From the NCBI GenBank assembly GCA_004554205.1, contig SFNH01000020.1:1-22390 (forward strand): a stretch of 22,390 bases of DNA. The letters run 5' to 3'. Positions 1-8,232 of the stretch are shown piece after piece. This DNA is from Clostridium sp. Lineage in GTDB: Bacteria > Bacillota > Clostridia > Lachnospirales > Lachnospiraceae. Both the position numbers and the translations under genes were made by a program. The notes under the pieces were generated by a model. The model made no database searches. It was not told where the DNA came from and saw only the letters and a list, made by a program, of their open reading frames with translations. Within the stretch, counting starts at the first letter, position 1; every line of letters begins with the position of its first letter.

Positions 1-241
1 TCGCCAAACCTTCGGTTTCGCTCGCTCACGGGCTTCGCCCTATGAAAAAATCCAAATACGAATCTGCTTTTGTGCAAGCACAACGCCGCTTCGTATTCGT
101 CTTTTTTCGCACTGCTCATTGCTTTCGTGAATATTATACCTAATTTGGGTTGACTATACAAGCGTATTTCGTCAAAATTCAGCACTTCGCTCTGTCTCAC
201 GATCGAAAGCTTTCAGAAGCTTTTAATCTTCATCATAATAT
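1..241. other. hairpin-rich non-coding DNA at left edge
   Basis: No credible gene is seen here. The stretch holds a series of short perfect inverted repeats: AAACC/GGTTT around a TTC loop at 6-18, GGGC/GCCC around TTC at 30-40, and an 8-bp outer stem AATACGAA (55-62) with TTCGTATT (90-97). The outer stem encloses a TTGTG-CAAG-CACAA hairpin at 70-83 and is followed by a T-run near 102-106. It may be the 3' region of a gene to the left of the window, or a dispersed intergenic palindrome family. Confidence 0.6.
55..106 (+). terminator. possible plus-strand terminator with nested stems
   Basis: Outer stem AATACGAA/TTCGTATT (8 bp, perfect) encloses a smaller 5-bp hairpin with a CAAG loop. The sequence CGTCTTTTTT follows on the plus strand. 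The distance between the outer arm and the T-run and the long inner segment are not classical, so this is a weak call. If real, it would end a rightward transcript that begins before the window. Confidence 0.3.
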
Positions 242-271
242 TAGACATATCTCCTCCTTCTGTGCTATACT
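242..271 (+). promoter_or_regulatory. sigma-A type promoter of the DUF4349 gene
   Basis: A TAGACA -35 hexamer (242-247, one mismatch to TTGACA) and a TATACT -10 hexamer (266-271, one mismatch to TATAAT) are separated by 18 nt. Transcription would start near 278, just ahead of the AAGGAGG ribosome binding site at 282-288 and the ATG at 295. This gives a very short leader. Confidence 0.5.
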
Positions 272-294
272 GTGAAAAAGCAAGGAGGTATAGT

Positions 295-1311
295 ATGAAA
301 ACCCAAAACCAATCGCGGCTTCTCTCGGCGGCGTCGCTGGCGCTCTCCATCGCCATAGTCGCGGGCGCGACCGCCGCGTTCAGCAGCCCCGGGGAGGCTT
401 CCGGCGCCTACAATGCCTATGTGGCAGAGACAGCCGTGGCAGAAATCACGGAGGCCGCAGCGCCGCAGTATCTTGAGAAGACGGCAAGTATCAATGCCGC
501 CGATGGCATTGACGCCGACGAAGGCATATCGTCAGGCGCCCTTGGCGCGGTTCAGCCGCTTCAGACGCTTCAGACTGCGCGAAAGCTGATCCGCACCGTA
601 AACTTAAGCCTTGAGACGACAGAGTTTGACGCCCTGCTTGACACGCTTACCCGCGTTGTGAATGAGGCCGGCGGGTACATGGAGCAGTCCGACATTTCAG
701 GAAGCAGCATTTCCTCCTCCCCGGGAAAACGCCGCTATGCGTACATAACCGCCCGGATTCCTTCCGATAAGCTGGACAGCTTTGTCGCGGAAGTGGGCTC
801 TCATGGGAATATCACGGAAAAGTCCGAGAGCACCGAGGATGTGACGCTTAACTACGCCGATATCGAGAGCCGTAAAAAGACGCTGAACGTCGAGCAGGAG
901 CGGCTCTGGGATCTGCTCGCGAAGGCGGATTCCATCGAATCCGTCATTGCTCTGGAGACCCGCCTGTCGGAGATCCGCTACCAGCTTGAGTCGATGGAGT
1001 CGCAGCTTCGCACCTACGATAACCAGGTGGATTACAGTACCGTACATTTCAATATAAACGAGGTGCAGGTGTTCACGCCCACCCAGCCGGACTCCGTTTT
1101 CGTCCGCATTCAAAAAGGATTCAGCCGCAGCATCACAGACATCCGCGACGCTGCCGTGAATGTGTTTGTATGGTTCTTCTCCAACCTTCCGGCGCTGGCG
1201 GTATTCGCGGTGATAACCGGAATCCTCTTCGTGGTCATAAAGATTATTTTAAAAAGGCTCGTAAAATTCTTTAAAAGGCCTGTAAAAGACAAAGAAAAGG
1301 ACGAGGACTGA
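295..1311 (+). CDS. DUF4349 domain membrane-anchored protein
   Basis: This 338-residue protein resembles the DUF4349 family of cell-surface proteins, whose biochemical role is not established. The N-terminus has a hydrophobic signal-like segment (about residues 10-30) with no lipobox cysteine. The extracytoplasmic middle contains a helical, probably coiled-coil region around the ESRKKTLNVEQERLW and ETRLSEIRYQLESMESQL segments. A single membrane helix (about residues 285-320) is followed by a strongly basic tail ending KDKEKDED. I chose the ATG at 295 because AAGGAGG lies 6 nt upstream; a GTG at 262 is in frame but falls between the promoter hexamers and has no ribosome site. The gene stands alone and converges on the ytvI-like gene. 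A small TGACGG/CCGTCA hairpin overlaps its stop codon. The family assignment is from recognition of the overall sequence pattern. Confidence 0.8.
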   Translation: MKTQNQSRLLSAASLALSIAIVAGATAAFSSPGEASGAYNAYVAETAVAEITEAAAPQYLEKTASINAADGIDADEGISSGALGAVQPLQTLQTARKLIRTVNLSLETTEFDALLDTLTRVVNEAGGYMEQSDISGSSISSSPGKRRYAYITARIPSDKLDSFVAEVGSHGNITEKSESTEDVTLNYADIESRKKTLNVEQERLWDLLAKADSIESVIALETRLSEIRYQLESMESQLRTYDNQVDYSTVHFNINEVQVFTPTQPDSVFVRIQKGFSRSITDIRDAAVNVFVWFFSNLPALAVFAVITGILFVVIKIILKRLVKFFKRPVKDKEKDED

Positions 1312-1332
1312 CGGCATGCCCGTCATACAGTA

Positions 1333-1364
1333 AAAGCTGCGGCTATTTTACATGCCGCAGCTTT
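1333..1364 (-). terminator. hairpin terminator shared by convergent genes
   Basis: A perfect 11-bp stem AAAGCTGCGGC (1333-1343) with GCCGCAGCTTT (1354-1364) encloses a 10-nt loop. On the minus strand the stem ends in TTTT, so it fits best as the terminator of the ytvI-like gene. One arm lies within that gene's last codons and the stop codon is at the loop edge. It may also stop the convergent plus-strand transcript, which is read through the same hairpin. Confidence 0.6.
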
Positions 1365-2467
1365 GCGATTTCTTCGCCCAAAAGCTTTACGCTCTCAATC
1401 ATGGGATCAAACGCCCCGTACCGGAAAAGATCGATCACGAGGATCCCGATCGGAACTGCCAGAATCATGCCGGAAATCCCGTGAAGCTTAAATCCCAGAT
1501 ACAAAAAGAACAGGGTCATAAGCGGAGGAAGCCCCATCGAGTCCCCGACGATCTTCGGCTGGATCACCTGACGCACCACCTGGGTCAGCACATACAGGAG
1601 GATAAGGCCGACCGCCATCGGATACTCACCCACGAGGAGCTTCACCACCGCCCAGGGGATCAGCACCGTCCCGGTTCCAAACAACGGCAGAAAGTCAAGG
1701 ATTGCCACGAGCAGCGCCAGCAAAAAGGAATATTTGATCCCCAGGATAAAGAATCCCGCTAAGAGAATCGCCGCCACCACAAACATGATCTTAAACTGCG
1801 CCAGAAAGTAGCCGCCTACCAGCCGCTTCATATCGCCTTTCAGATAACGGTAATACCTGCTCCCTCCATCCGGAATATACCGCCGCCAGAACTCGATGAT
1901 CTTATCGCGCTCCGCGATAAAAAAGTAGGAGGACAGTATCGTCACGATCACATTCACCAGAATCTTCGGGATGCTCTTCGCCACATTTCCCGCTATCTCG
2001 ACTGTCGGCGAGGCAATCTTCTGCACCAAAACGCTCATGCTCTGCCCCACATTCCCCGCGAGATTGTTCCAGGCGTCCTGCACGCTCACAGGAAGCATAC
2101 GGAATACGTCGTCAAAACGCGCGGATATCTCACGCAGTTCCTCCGATGCCGCCACATACAGATCCGGCAGATCCTTCGCCAGCTCAAATGCCTGCCAGAG
2201 CAGGCGGGATATGAGAAAATACCCCAGCCCGATCACAGCCGCAAGCACTAGGACTACGATCAACGCCGAACTGTGCCTGCGCACGATCCGCAGACGGCTT
2301 TCCAGAAACCGCACCAGAGGATTTGCGATCATGGCGATGATCCAGCCGATGACAAACGGCATGAAGAACTTAAGCAGCTTCGGTCCCAGAAGGCATACGA
2401 GCAAAATTTCCGCAACCGGGATCAGAATATTCAAAAGAATCGCAACATACCTTTTTTTGTTTTCCAC
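1343..2467 (-). CDS. AI-2E family transporter, YtvI-like sporulation protein
   Basis: The 374-residue protein belongs to the AI-2E/PerM (UPF0118) family of polytopic membrane proteins. Its N-terminal half resembles YtvI, described as a sporulation integral membrane protein in spore-forming Firmicutes. Hydrophobic segments sit near residues 8-52 and 68-90. A soluble stretch (about 95-155) precedes further helices to residue 355. The FLPLFGTGTVLIPWA and PKIVGDSMGLPPLMTLFFLYLGF blocks are typical of the family's C-terminal half. Length matches the family (about 350-380). The start is GTG, with AGAGGG upstream; no better in-frame ATG was found. It is last in the leftward gene run, 104 nt after the aminotransferase. 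The substrate is unknown; many members are annotated by similarity only, and the YtvI subtype is inferred. Confidence 0.8.
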   Translation of the reverse strand: MENKKRYVAILLNILIPVAEILLVCLLGPKLLKFFMPFVIGWIIAMIANPLVRFLESRLRIVRRHSSALIVVLVLAAVIGLGYFLISRLLWQAFELAKDLPDLYVAASEELREISARFDDVFRMLPVSVQDAWNNLAGNVGQSMSVLVQKIASPTVEIAGNVAKSIPKILVNVIVTILSSYFFIAERDKIIEFWRRYIPDGGSRYYRYLKGDMKRLVGGYFLAQFKIMFVVAAILLAGFFILGIKYSFLLALLVAILDFLPLFGTGTVLIPWAVVKLLVGEYPMAVGLILLYVLTQVVRQVIQPKIVGDSMGLPPLMTLFFLYLGFKLHGISGMILAVPIGILVIDLFRYGAFDPMIESVKLLGEEIAKLRHVK

Positions 2468-2571
2468 GCCATCACCCTCTTGTTACCATATTCTATGAAA
2501 GTACGAAAGTCCAATGCTTTTGGGTCTCGCCATGCGAGCATGCCGCTCCACACAGCCGCTGGACGGGACTT

Positions 2572-3765
2572 TCACAGTAAATAGAAATTTGCCAGCGCGC
2601 GAAACGCGGGCAGCGACCGCTCGATCTGCTCATAGGAGACGCAGTACGCGATCCGCACATAGCCCGGACACGCGAAAGAGCTCCCCGGGACAAAGAGCAG
2701 GTTATATTTTTGCGCCTGGGCGCAAAATGCCTTATCGTCCGCGATCGGCGTCTTCATAAACAGGTAAAAGGCGCCCTCCGGCCTGATACATTCAAAGCCG
2801 TATTCTCTTAAGCTGTCGTAGAGCAGATTGCGGTTTCTGTCGTAGGCTTTTAAGTTTACCGCCGCGCCCTTCTCAATGCAGCGCTTGATCACCCGCTGCA
2901 TCAGGGACGGCGCGTTGACGCTCCCCAGCACGCGGTTGGCAATGGCCGCCGCGGCAAATACTTCCTTTGCGTCCTTCATCTCATCGGGGATCACCAGATA
3001 GCCGATGCGCTCGCCGGGCAGGGACAGGGATTTGCTGTAAGAATAGCAGACCACCGTGTTATCGTAATACTTTGTCACATAGGGAACCTCCGCCCCGTCG
3101 TAGGCGAGCTCCCTGTAAGGCTCGTCAGAGATCAGGACGATATCCGTGCAAAACTCCGCCTCCTTCTCGCGAAGAATCTGTCCCAGACGGCTGAGCGTCG
3201 CGTCCGAGTACACAACTCCCGTAGGATTGTTCGGCGTATTGATGATCACCGCCTTCGTCCGGGCAGTGATCTTCCCCGCAAACTCGTTGAGGTTCGGCTG
3301 GAAATCAACCGTGTTCGGGGAAACTACCACCAGCTCCCCGTCATAGCCCCGGACGTAATTTCCATACTCCACAAAATACGGCGCAAAGACGATCACCTCG
3401 TCCTTAGGATTTAAGATCGTCTTCAGGATCACGTTCAGGCCGCTCGCCGCTCCCACGGTCATCAGGATATTCCCCTGATCAAATGACGTGCCGAACCGCC
3501 GGTTTAAAGACCGGGCAACAGTCTCCCGCACATCCTCATAGCCAGCATTATTCATATATCCGTGGACAAAGGTGGAGTTCTCCTCCTTTAACGTCTCAAG
3601 TATGGACTCCTCCACCTCCTTCGGCGCAGGCACATTGGGATTTCCCAGACTGAAATCATAGACATTATCCGCCCCGTAAATCGCGGCAAGGCGCTTTCCC
3701 TCCTCGAACATCACGCGGATCACCGAATTATTCTGTACGAGCGGCTTCATTTTTTCGGAAATCAT
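2572..3765 (-). CDS. PLP-dependent aminotransferase, class I/II fold
   Basis: This 397-residue enzyme is a fold-type I aminotransferase of the AspC/aspartate family that moves an amino group between an amino acid and a 2-oxoacid in the cytoplasm. Visible signatures are NTPNNPTG (around residue 180, cofactor-contacting Asn), SDEPYREL (Asp214 and Tyr217, pyridine nitrogen and phosphate side), and YSYSKSLSLPGERIGY with Lys245 as the Schiff-base lysine. YVRIAY near the C-terminus carries the substrate-carboxylate arginine. The length is normal. AAAGGAGG lies upstream of the ATG. It is 24 nt downstream of the polymerase gene and probably cotranscribed. The substrate cannot be read from sequence; aspartate or an aromatic or branched-chain amino acid are all possible. 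Confidence 0.92.
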   Translation of the reverse strand: MISEKMKPLVQNNSVIRVMFEEGKRLAAIYGADNVYDFSLGNPNVPAPKEVEESILETLKEENSTFVHGYMNNAGYEDVRETVARSLNRRFGTSFDQGNILMTVGAASGLNVILKTILNPKDEVIVFAPYFVEYGNYVRGYDGELVVVSPNTVDFQPNLNEFAGKITARTKAVIINTPNNPTGVVYSDATLSRLGQILREKEAEFCTDIVLISDEPYRELAYDGAEVPYVTKYYDNTVVCYSYSKSLSLPGERIGYLVIPDEMKDAKEVFAAAAIANRVLGSVNAPSLMQRVIKRCIEKGAAVNLKAYDRNRNLLYDSLREYGFECIRPEGAFYLFMKTPIADDKAFCAQAQKYNLLFVPGSSFACPGYVRIAYCVSYEQIERSLPAFRALANFYLL

Positions 3766-3789
3766 GCAAAATTCCTCCTTTTTGTGAGG

Positions 3790-5079
3790 CTAACGGCGCC
3801 GGGTACGGAAGCTGTAGTACCATGCCATAAGCCCCGTGAGGATCAGGTAAAACCAGACCGTCGTGTTGGAAAACCAGGTGGTAAAAAACGACAGCATCAG
3901 ATACACACCCATCTGAGCATACAGAAGATACCCCATGGGATTTCTCATCTCCCGAAGCTTCACCACCAGAAGATACGCCACAAAGCCAAGCAGGCAGGAA
4001 AAGATGAGCACCCCCGCCCAGCCGAAATCATAGTATGCGTCGTAGAACAGCGTCAGCGTAGTCAGCTCCTTCTTATCCACATAGATCGGGAAATTGATGA
4101 GCTGCGGGAAAACGAATTTGAGTCCTGTGAGCGCCCAGAGCGGAAACAGGCTTCTAAGGCCGAAGCTGTGTTCCGGGAGCGCCTCCACCATACAGTTAAA
4201 ATTGTCGTAATTGTTTGCAATATAGATGTACGGCTGGCTGATAAAGATCGGCGTCGCCGCGCGCTTCATCTCAAAAATACCGTTTAAGTACTCCACATCA
4301 TGGCTTCGCGCCACAGTCAGGATCAGGTATACAGGCACCAGGATCACAACAAGCCCCACAAGGTACAGCGGATGAAAGCTCTTTTGCAGGGAAATGTAAG
4401 TAAATGCGGCAAGCAGCACCGCAAAGACAAACTGGAACCTGGACACGCAGAGGATCGGTATCAAGAGCGATAAGATCGTCATGGCGATCACGAGCCCCGC
4501 CGTCCGGCCGCTCTCACGCCCGCGCGCCATATGAAAGTACAGCACGGTAAGCGACGGCACCAGAACGCACGAAACGGTCAGGTAATGGACGCCCGTCAAG
4601 TGAAACTCCGAGTAGGCGTGCGGCACGCCCTTTATGAGAAGCGGCACATAGCCGAGCGTGACCGCCTCAATCGCAAAGCAGACGATGGACACGATCGTGA
4701 GCACACAGATCATGTGGAAAACAGGCGCCGGATCGCCGGAAAAGCTTCTCCATCTGCCATAGTTGTCATGCCCGGAGCCGTACAGCCTGGTGAGCGCCTC
4801 AAATACGAGCCAGAAGCCCAGGAATGCTAACGCCAGACAGATCCATGTCATAAGCGCCCAATCGCCTTGAAGCCTGCTGAGCTTTAAGCAGGCAAGCCCC
4901 TGTCCCCCTACCCAGAACAGGGAAAACAGGCCGCGCAGGTGAATTAAATTTCCGGATTTCCGGTAATCGAGGGCATACAGCCAGACCGCCGCGATCAGAA
5001 GCGCCGCGCCCGACAGCCCGTAGTAACCTGCTCTCGCCAAAAAAAAGCTTGCCAGATAACAAATCAAATAAATCGCCAT
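3790..5079 (-). CDS. Wzy-like oligosaccharide repeat unit polymerase
   Basis: A 429-residue protein with roughly ten or more hydrophobic segments across its length and a basic C-terminus (SFRTRRR). The pattern, including the segment with QPYIYIANNYDNFN near residue 285 and a following extracellular loop rich in Leu, Phe and Pro, resembles the oligosaccharide repeat unit polymerase (Wzy) group. These proteins polymerise undecaprenyl-linked sugar repeats on the outer face of the membrane. No glycosyltransferase, flippase or chain-length regulator lies next to it, so the gene is an orphan here. It sits 71 nt after ptsI and 24 nt before the aminotransferase on the same strand. The membrane-protein call is firm; the polymerase call is by resemblance, and an O-antigen ligase-type role is an alternative. 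Confidence 0.7.
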   Translation of the reverse strand: MAIYLICYLASFFLARAGYYGLSGAALLIAAVWLYALDYRKSGNLIHLRGLFSLFWVGGQGLACLKLSRLQGDWALMTWICLALAFLGFWLVFEALTRLYGSGHDNYGRWRSFSGDPAPVFHMICVLTIVSIVCFAIEAVTLGYVPLLIKGVPHAYSEFHLTGVHYLTVSCVLVPSLTVLYFHMARGRESGRTAGLVIAMTILSLLIPILCVSRFQFVFAVLLAAFTYISLQKSFHPLYLVGLVVILVPVYLILTVARSHDVEYLNGIFEMKRAATPIFISQPYIYIANNYDNFNCMVEALPEHSFGLRSLFPLWALTGLKFVFPQLINFPIYVDKKELTTLTLFYDAYYDFGWAGVLIFSCLLGFVAYLLVVKLREMRNPMGYLLYAQMGVYLMLSFFTTWFSNTTVWFYLILTGLMAWYYSFRTRRR

Positions 5080-5115
5080 GTGCTTTCCACCCTGTCTTTC
5101 GTCATTTTCCGAAAT

Positions 5116-5141
5116 GGCTGCCGCTTTCGCAAACGGCAGCC
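5116..5141 (-). other. stem-loop between ptsI and wzy-like gene
   Basis: A perfect 8-bp GC-rich stem GGCTGCCG (5116-5123) with CGGCAGCC (5134-5141) and a 10-nt loop lies 9 nt past the ptsI stop codon. On the minus strand it is followed by ATTTCGG, not a T-run, so it is a poor intrinsic terminator. It may stabilise the ptsI 3' end or lower expression of the downstream genes. Confidence 0.45.
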
Positions 5142-5150
5142 AAAATCTCC

Positions 5151-6860
5151 TTATCCCACAAATGCTCTCATGTAATCCTCTACCTCTTTTTCGGTAGCAA
5201 AGCTCATCGCCTTATCCGCAACCGCCTGGAGCTCCCCGGTACTGTAGTTGGTGATAAGCTTTCTCGACTGTAAGAGCGCCGACGCGCTCATGCTGAACTC
5301 ATTTAAGCCGAATGCCAGAAGCAGCGGGATCATCAGCGGGTCGCTCGCCGCCTCACCGCACATGCCGACCGTGATGCCGGCCTCACGCCCGCAGGTAATG
5401 ATCCGTTTGATGCTGCGCAGCACCGCCGGATTCAGCGGGGAATACAGATAAGACACCTTATCATTCCCGCGGTCCACGGACATGGTGTACTGGGTCAGAT
5501 CGTTTGTTCCGATGCTGAAGAATGCCGCCTCCTTCGCGAATACATCCGCCATCAGGGAGGCAGCCGCGGTCTCAACCATGATGCCGACCTCAATGTCCTT
5601 GTTGTAGGCGATGCCCTTCGCGTCGAGCTCGCCCATAAGCTCCTTGATCAGTGCCTTCGCCGCGCGCAGCTCCTCGATGCAGGTCACCATCGGCACCATG
5701 ATCTTAATGTTTCCGAACGCGCTCGCGCGCAGAAGCGCGCGCAGCTGCGGCTTGTACACATCCTCTTTCCTGTCAAGGCAAAAACGGATCGCGCGGTAGC
5801 CGAGGAACGGGTTTTCATCCTTCTTAAGACCCATGTACGGGATTTCCTTGTCGCCGCCGATATCCAGAGTGCGGATGATCACCGGCTTGCCCTTTAATGC
5901 CTCCGCCACCTTCTTATACGCCTCAAACTGCTCATCCTCCGTCGGCATTGAGGTGCGGTCCATAAACAAGAATTCCGTCCTGAACAGACCGATGCCCTCG
6001 CCGTCATACTTGAGGACTTTCTCCACATCCTCCGGCTTACCGATGTTGGCAACCAGCTCTATATGCACGCCGTCCCTCGTCACCGTGGGCTTCCCGATGT
6101 ACTGCTCCAACTCCTTCTTTTCCTTTAGGTAAGCCGCCCTCTTCGCCGCGTACTCATCGGCAGCCTGCTTCTCGGGATTGACAAGCACAACGCCCTCCGA
6201 ACCGTCTAAAATGACGGTATCTCCATCCTTTACATTGCCGATGAAATTCGCCACCGCAACGACTGCCGGAATCTCCAGGGCACGGGCGAGAATCGCACTG
6301 TGTGAGGTTTTTCCGCCCAGCTCGGTCACGATGCCTACCACGTTGGCCGGATTGATACCCGCCGTCATGGACGGAGTCAGATCCTTTGCCACAAGGATGC
6401 TTCCTGCCGGAAGCGCGGCGATATCCACAGATGCAACGCCCATGAGGACTCTCTGCATCCTGGTCTTGATATCCCGCATATCCGTCGCCCGTTGCTGCAT
6501 GAGCTCATCATCCATGGACGCAAACATATCGGCATACGTATTGCAGACCTGCTCAATAGCATACTCGCTGCAGATTTTCTCATTGGAAATGGTGGCTTCG
6601 ATCTCGCCGGTCAGCATCGGATCCATCAAAAGCATCATATGGCCCTGCATGATCTCCGCTTCCTTCTCCCCCACTCTGGTCGCGAGATCTGCCGCGAGCG
6701 ACTCCGTATCCTGAATCGTCTTTTCAAGCGCCCCCTTAAAGCGCTCTGTCTCTGCCGCCGCATCCGCGACGCCCTCCCTTTTTATTACAAGCTCTGCCTC
6801 CTCCACGATCACGGCTTTTCCGATACCGATACCGGCAGAAGCACTTGTTCCCTTATACAT
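5151..6860 (-). CDS. ptsI: phosphoenolpyruvate-protein phosphotransferase, PTS enzyme I
   Basis: Enzyme I takes phosphate from phosphoenolpyruvate and passes it to HPr, starting the sugar phosphotransferase cascade in the cytoplasm. The 569 residues match the family length. The N-terminal half contains the HPr-binding helical region and the swivel histidine motif GGKTSHSAILARALEIPAVV, with His187 as the phosphorylated residue. The C-terminal TIM-barrel half shows FLFMDRTSMPTEDEQ, the signature GTNDLTQYTMSVDRGN, and GMCGEAASD with active-site Cys501. TAAGGAGGAG precedes the ATG. The gene lies 34 nt after cdaR, so cotranscription with the c-di-AMP genes is likely. No ptsH (HPr) gene is in the window, although ptsH and ptsI are often adjacent in Firmicutes. 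Identification is secure. Confidence 0.97.
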   Translation of the reverse strand: MYKGTSASAGIGIGKAVIVEEAELVIKREGVADAAAETERFKGALEKTIQDTESLAADLATRVGEKEAEIMQGHMMLLMDPMLTGEIEATISNEKICSEYAIEQVCNTYADMFASMDDELMQQRATDMRDIKTRMQRVLMGVASVDIAALPAGSILVAKDLTPSMTAGINPANVVGIVTELGGKTSHSAILARALEIPAVVAVANFIGNVKDGDTVILDGSEGVVLVNPEKQAADEYAAKRAAYLKEKKELEQYIGKPTVTRDGVHIELVANIGKPEDVEKVLKYDGEGIGLFRTEFLFMDRTSMPTEDEQFEAYKKVAEALKGKPVIIRTLDIGGDKEIPYMGLKKDENPFLGYRAIRFCLDRKEDVYKPQLRALLRASAFGNIKIMVPMVTCIEELRAAKALIKELMGELDAKGIAYNKDIEVGIMVETAAASLMADVFAKEAAFFSIGTNDLTQYTMSVDRGNDKVSYLYSPLNPAVLRSIKRIITCGREAGITVGMCGEAASDPLMIPLLLAFGLNEFSMSASALLQSRKLITNYSTGELQAVADKAMSFATEKEVEDYMRAFVG

Positions 6861-6894
6861 GATACACTCCTCCTTATAAATTTATTTATGGAAA

Positions 6895-8232
6895 TCACTC
6901 GGGAAGCGAGCCCCCGGTTTCCTTTAAGGTCTCCGCCGCGGAATTTGCCTGCGCGCTCTCCTGCGCTGCGGCGGTCTCGCTTTCCTGACCTGGCCCCGGC
7001 TCCGACTCCGCGACATCTACGGTAACATCGGAGTAAGAGACAATCGTGTACACCTCGCTGTCCAAAAATTTCAGACTTCCCGTGTGCTTTCCCGGCTCCA
7101 ATCCTGACAAGTCAAGCGATGCACCGAGGTCGGACGCCTTCAGCGCGTCCAGATCGTCAGCGAGCCCAGTGAGCGCCACTTCGATCCTGTTCGGCTCGAT
7201 CCGGTAACTGTAATCCGCGCTGCCATTTTCCTGGCGGATATCCGTCTCCTTAAGCTCAAACGTCCGCGTCTCCAGCTTTTCCACATTCATCAGGATGTCC
7301 ACCATCGGGCTCTCCATACCGGTGATCCACACGCCCTCCGGCAGATAGCTTCGCAGATCCACCGTGACGACCTTATCCTCCGTCGCCCCGGTGATATCAA
7401 GCTCCGACGAGGGAATCGTTATCTTGTTAATGCCCGCCAGAGTGCTCTTGGCTCCCGCCACGGATATCTCCCTGATCCTGCATTCCACACCTGTATACCG
7501 GTAGCCCGCGGCGGCCGTCCCTGTCACGTCAAAATCGAGCGGCACTCTCCTTACCTTGCTGATCGTCACATCATACTGAATCGTTGACGGAGTAACCGTA
7601 ATCCTGTCGCTGACCTGAAGACGGTTTCCGTTGGCGTCGTAGAATACCGGCAGAGCAGCGCCCTGGGAATTTGCCGCTTCCCCTGTCACATCGATCTCGA
7701 CGCCCGCGTAGCTGATGAGACCTACCTCGGAGACCGGCCCGTTGACCGTCACCTTCGTCGGGGTCAGGATGATATCGCCGACATCATAGCCGTCCGCCGC
7801 CTGCCCGACTGTGCTGACTGCCAGATCGAAGGGCTTTGCCTGCAGCTCCTCGGTCTCCACCCGGATCACGCCCGGCTTTGCCTCCTCGTTATAGACCAGA
7901 TCCTTGTTATTTAAGACCTCCACCTTGACCGGCACGGAGCCTGTCACATCGTAGAGCTCCGCCAGATCCACATACGCGCGGAAATCTGTGGAACGAACCC
8001 TGTACTCATCCTTCGTGTGGACGTCAAAATGAACCGTCACCGTATTCTTCCCGATGATCTCGTAGGCCCGCCCCGCGGCCGTCAGCACCTGCTCATTGAT
8101 GATATCCAACGGCACTTCCTTGGTGGCGCTTTTTATAGGATTCGACAGATTCACTACCACCAGCCATACAAAAAATGCCAAAAAGAGAGAGAGAATCTTC
8201 AGCCCCAGATTATTTAACAGCTTCTCTTTCAT
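6895..8232 (-). CDS. cdaR: CdaR, YbbR-domain regulator of diadenylate cyclase
   Basis: This 445-residue protein has one N-terminal membrane helix (about residues 8-28, after a short basic MKEKLLNN) and a long extracytoplasmic part built of several YbbR-type beta domains. The C-terminal tail is low in complexity and rich in Glu, Ala and Ser (about the last 40 residues). CdaR binds and modulates the membrane cyclase CdaA, and the two genes are adjacent in most Firmicutes, as here. I chose the ATG at 8232, which gives a 23-nt overlap with the end of cdaA. It begins with the expected positively charged segment before the helix, and GGAAG lies just upstream. Earlier in-frame starts only add residues read from the cdaA 3' end. 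The overlap suggests translational coupling to cdaA. Family and role are well supported by context. Confidence 0.92.
   Translation of the reverse strand: MKEKLLNNLGLKILSLFLAFFVWLVVVNLSNPIKSATKEVPLDIINEQVLTAAGRAYEIIGKNTVTVHFDVHTKDEYRVRSTDFRAYVDLAELYDVTGSVPVKVEVLNNKDLVYNEEAKPGVIRVETEELQAKPFDLAVSTVGQAADGYDVGDIILTPTKVTVNGPVSEVGLISYAGVEIDVTGEAANSQGAALPVFYDANGNRLQVSDRITVTPSTIQYDVTISKVRRVPLDFDVTGTAAAGYRYTGVECRIREISVAGAKSTLAGINKITIPSSELDITGATEDKVVTVDLRSYLPEGVWITGMESPMVDILMNVEKLETRTFELKETDIRQENGSADYSYRIEPNRIEVALTGLADDLDALKASDLGASLDLSGLEPGKHTGSLKFLDSEVYTIVSYSDVTVDVAESEPGPGQESETAAAQESAQANSAAETLKETGGSLPE

Noticed and set aside
150..178. TTGACT-N17-CAAAAT as an upstream promoter for the DUF4349 gene
   Set aside because: The -10 is poor, and the closer TAGACA-N18-TATACT pair fits the ribosome site better.
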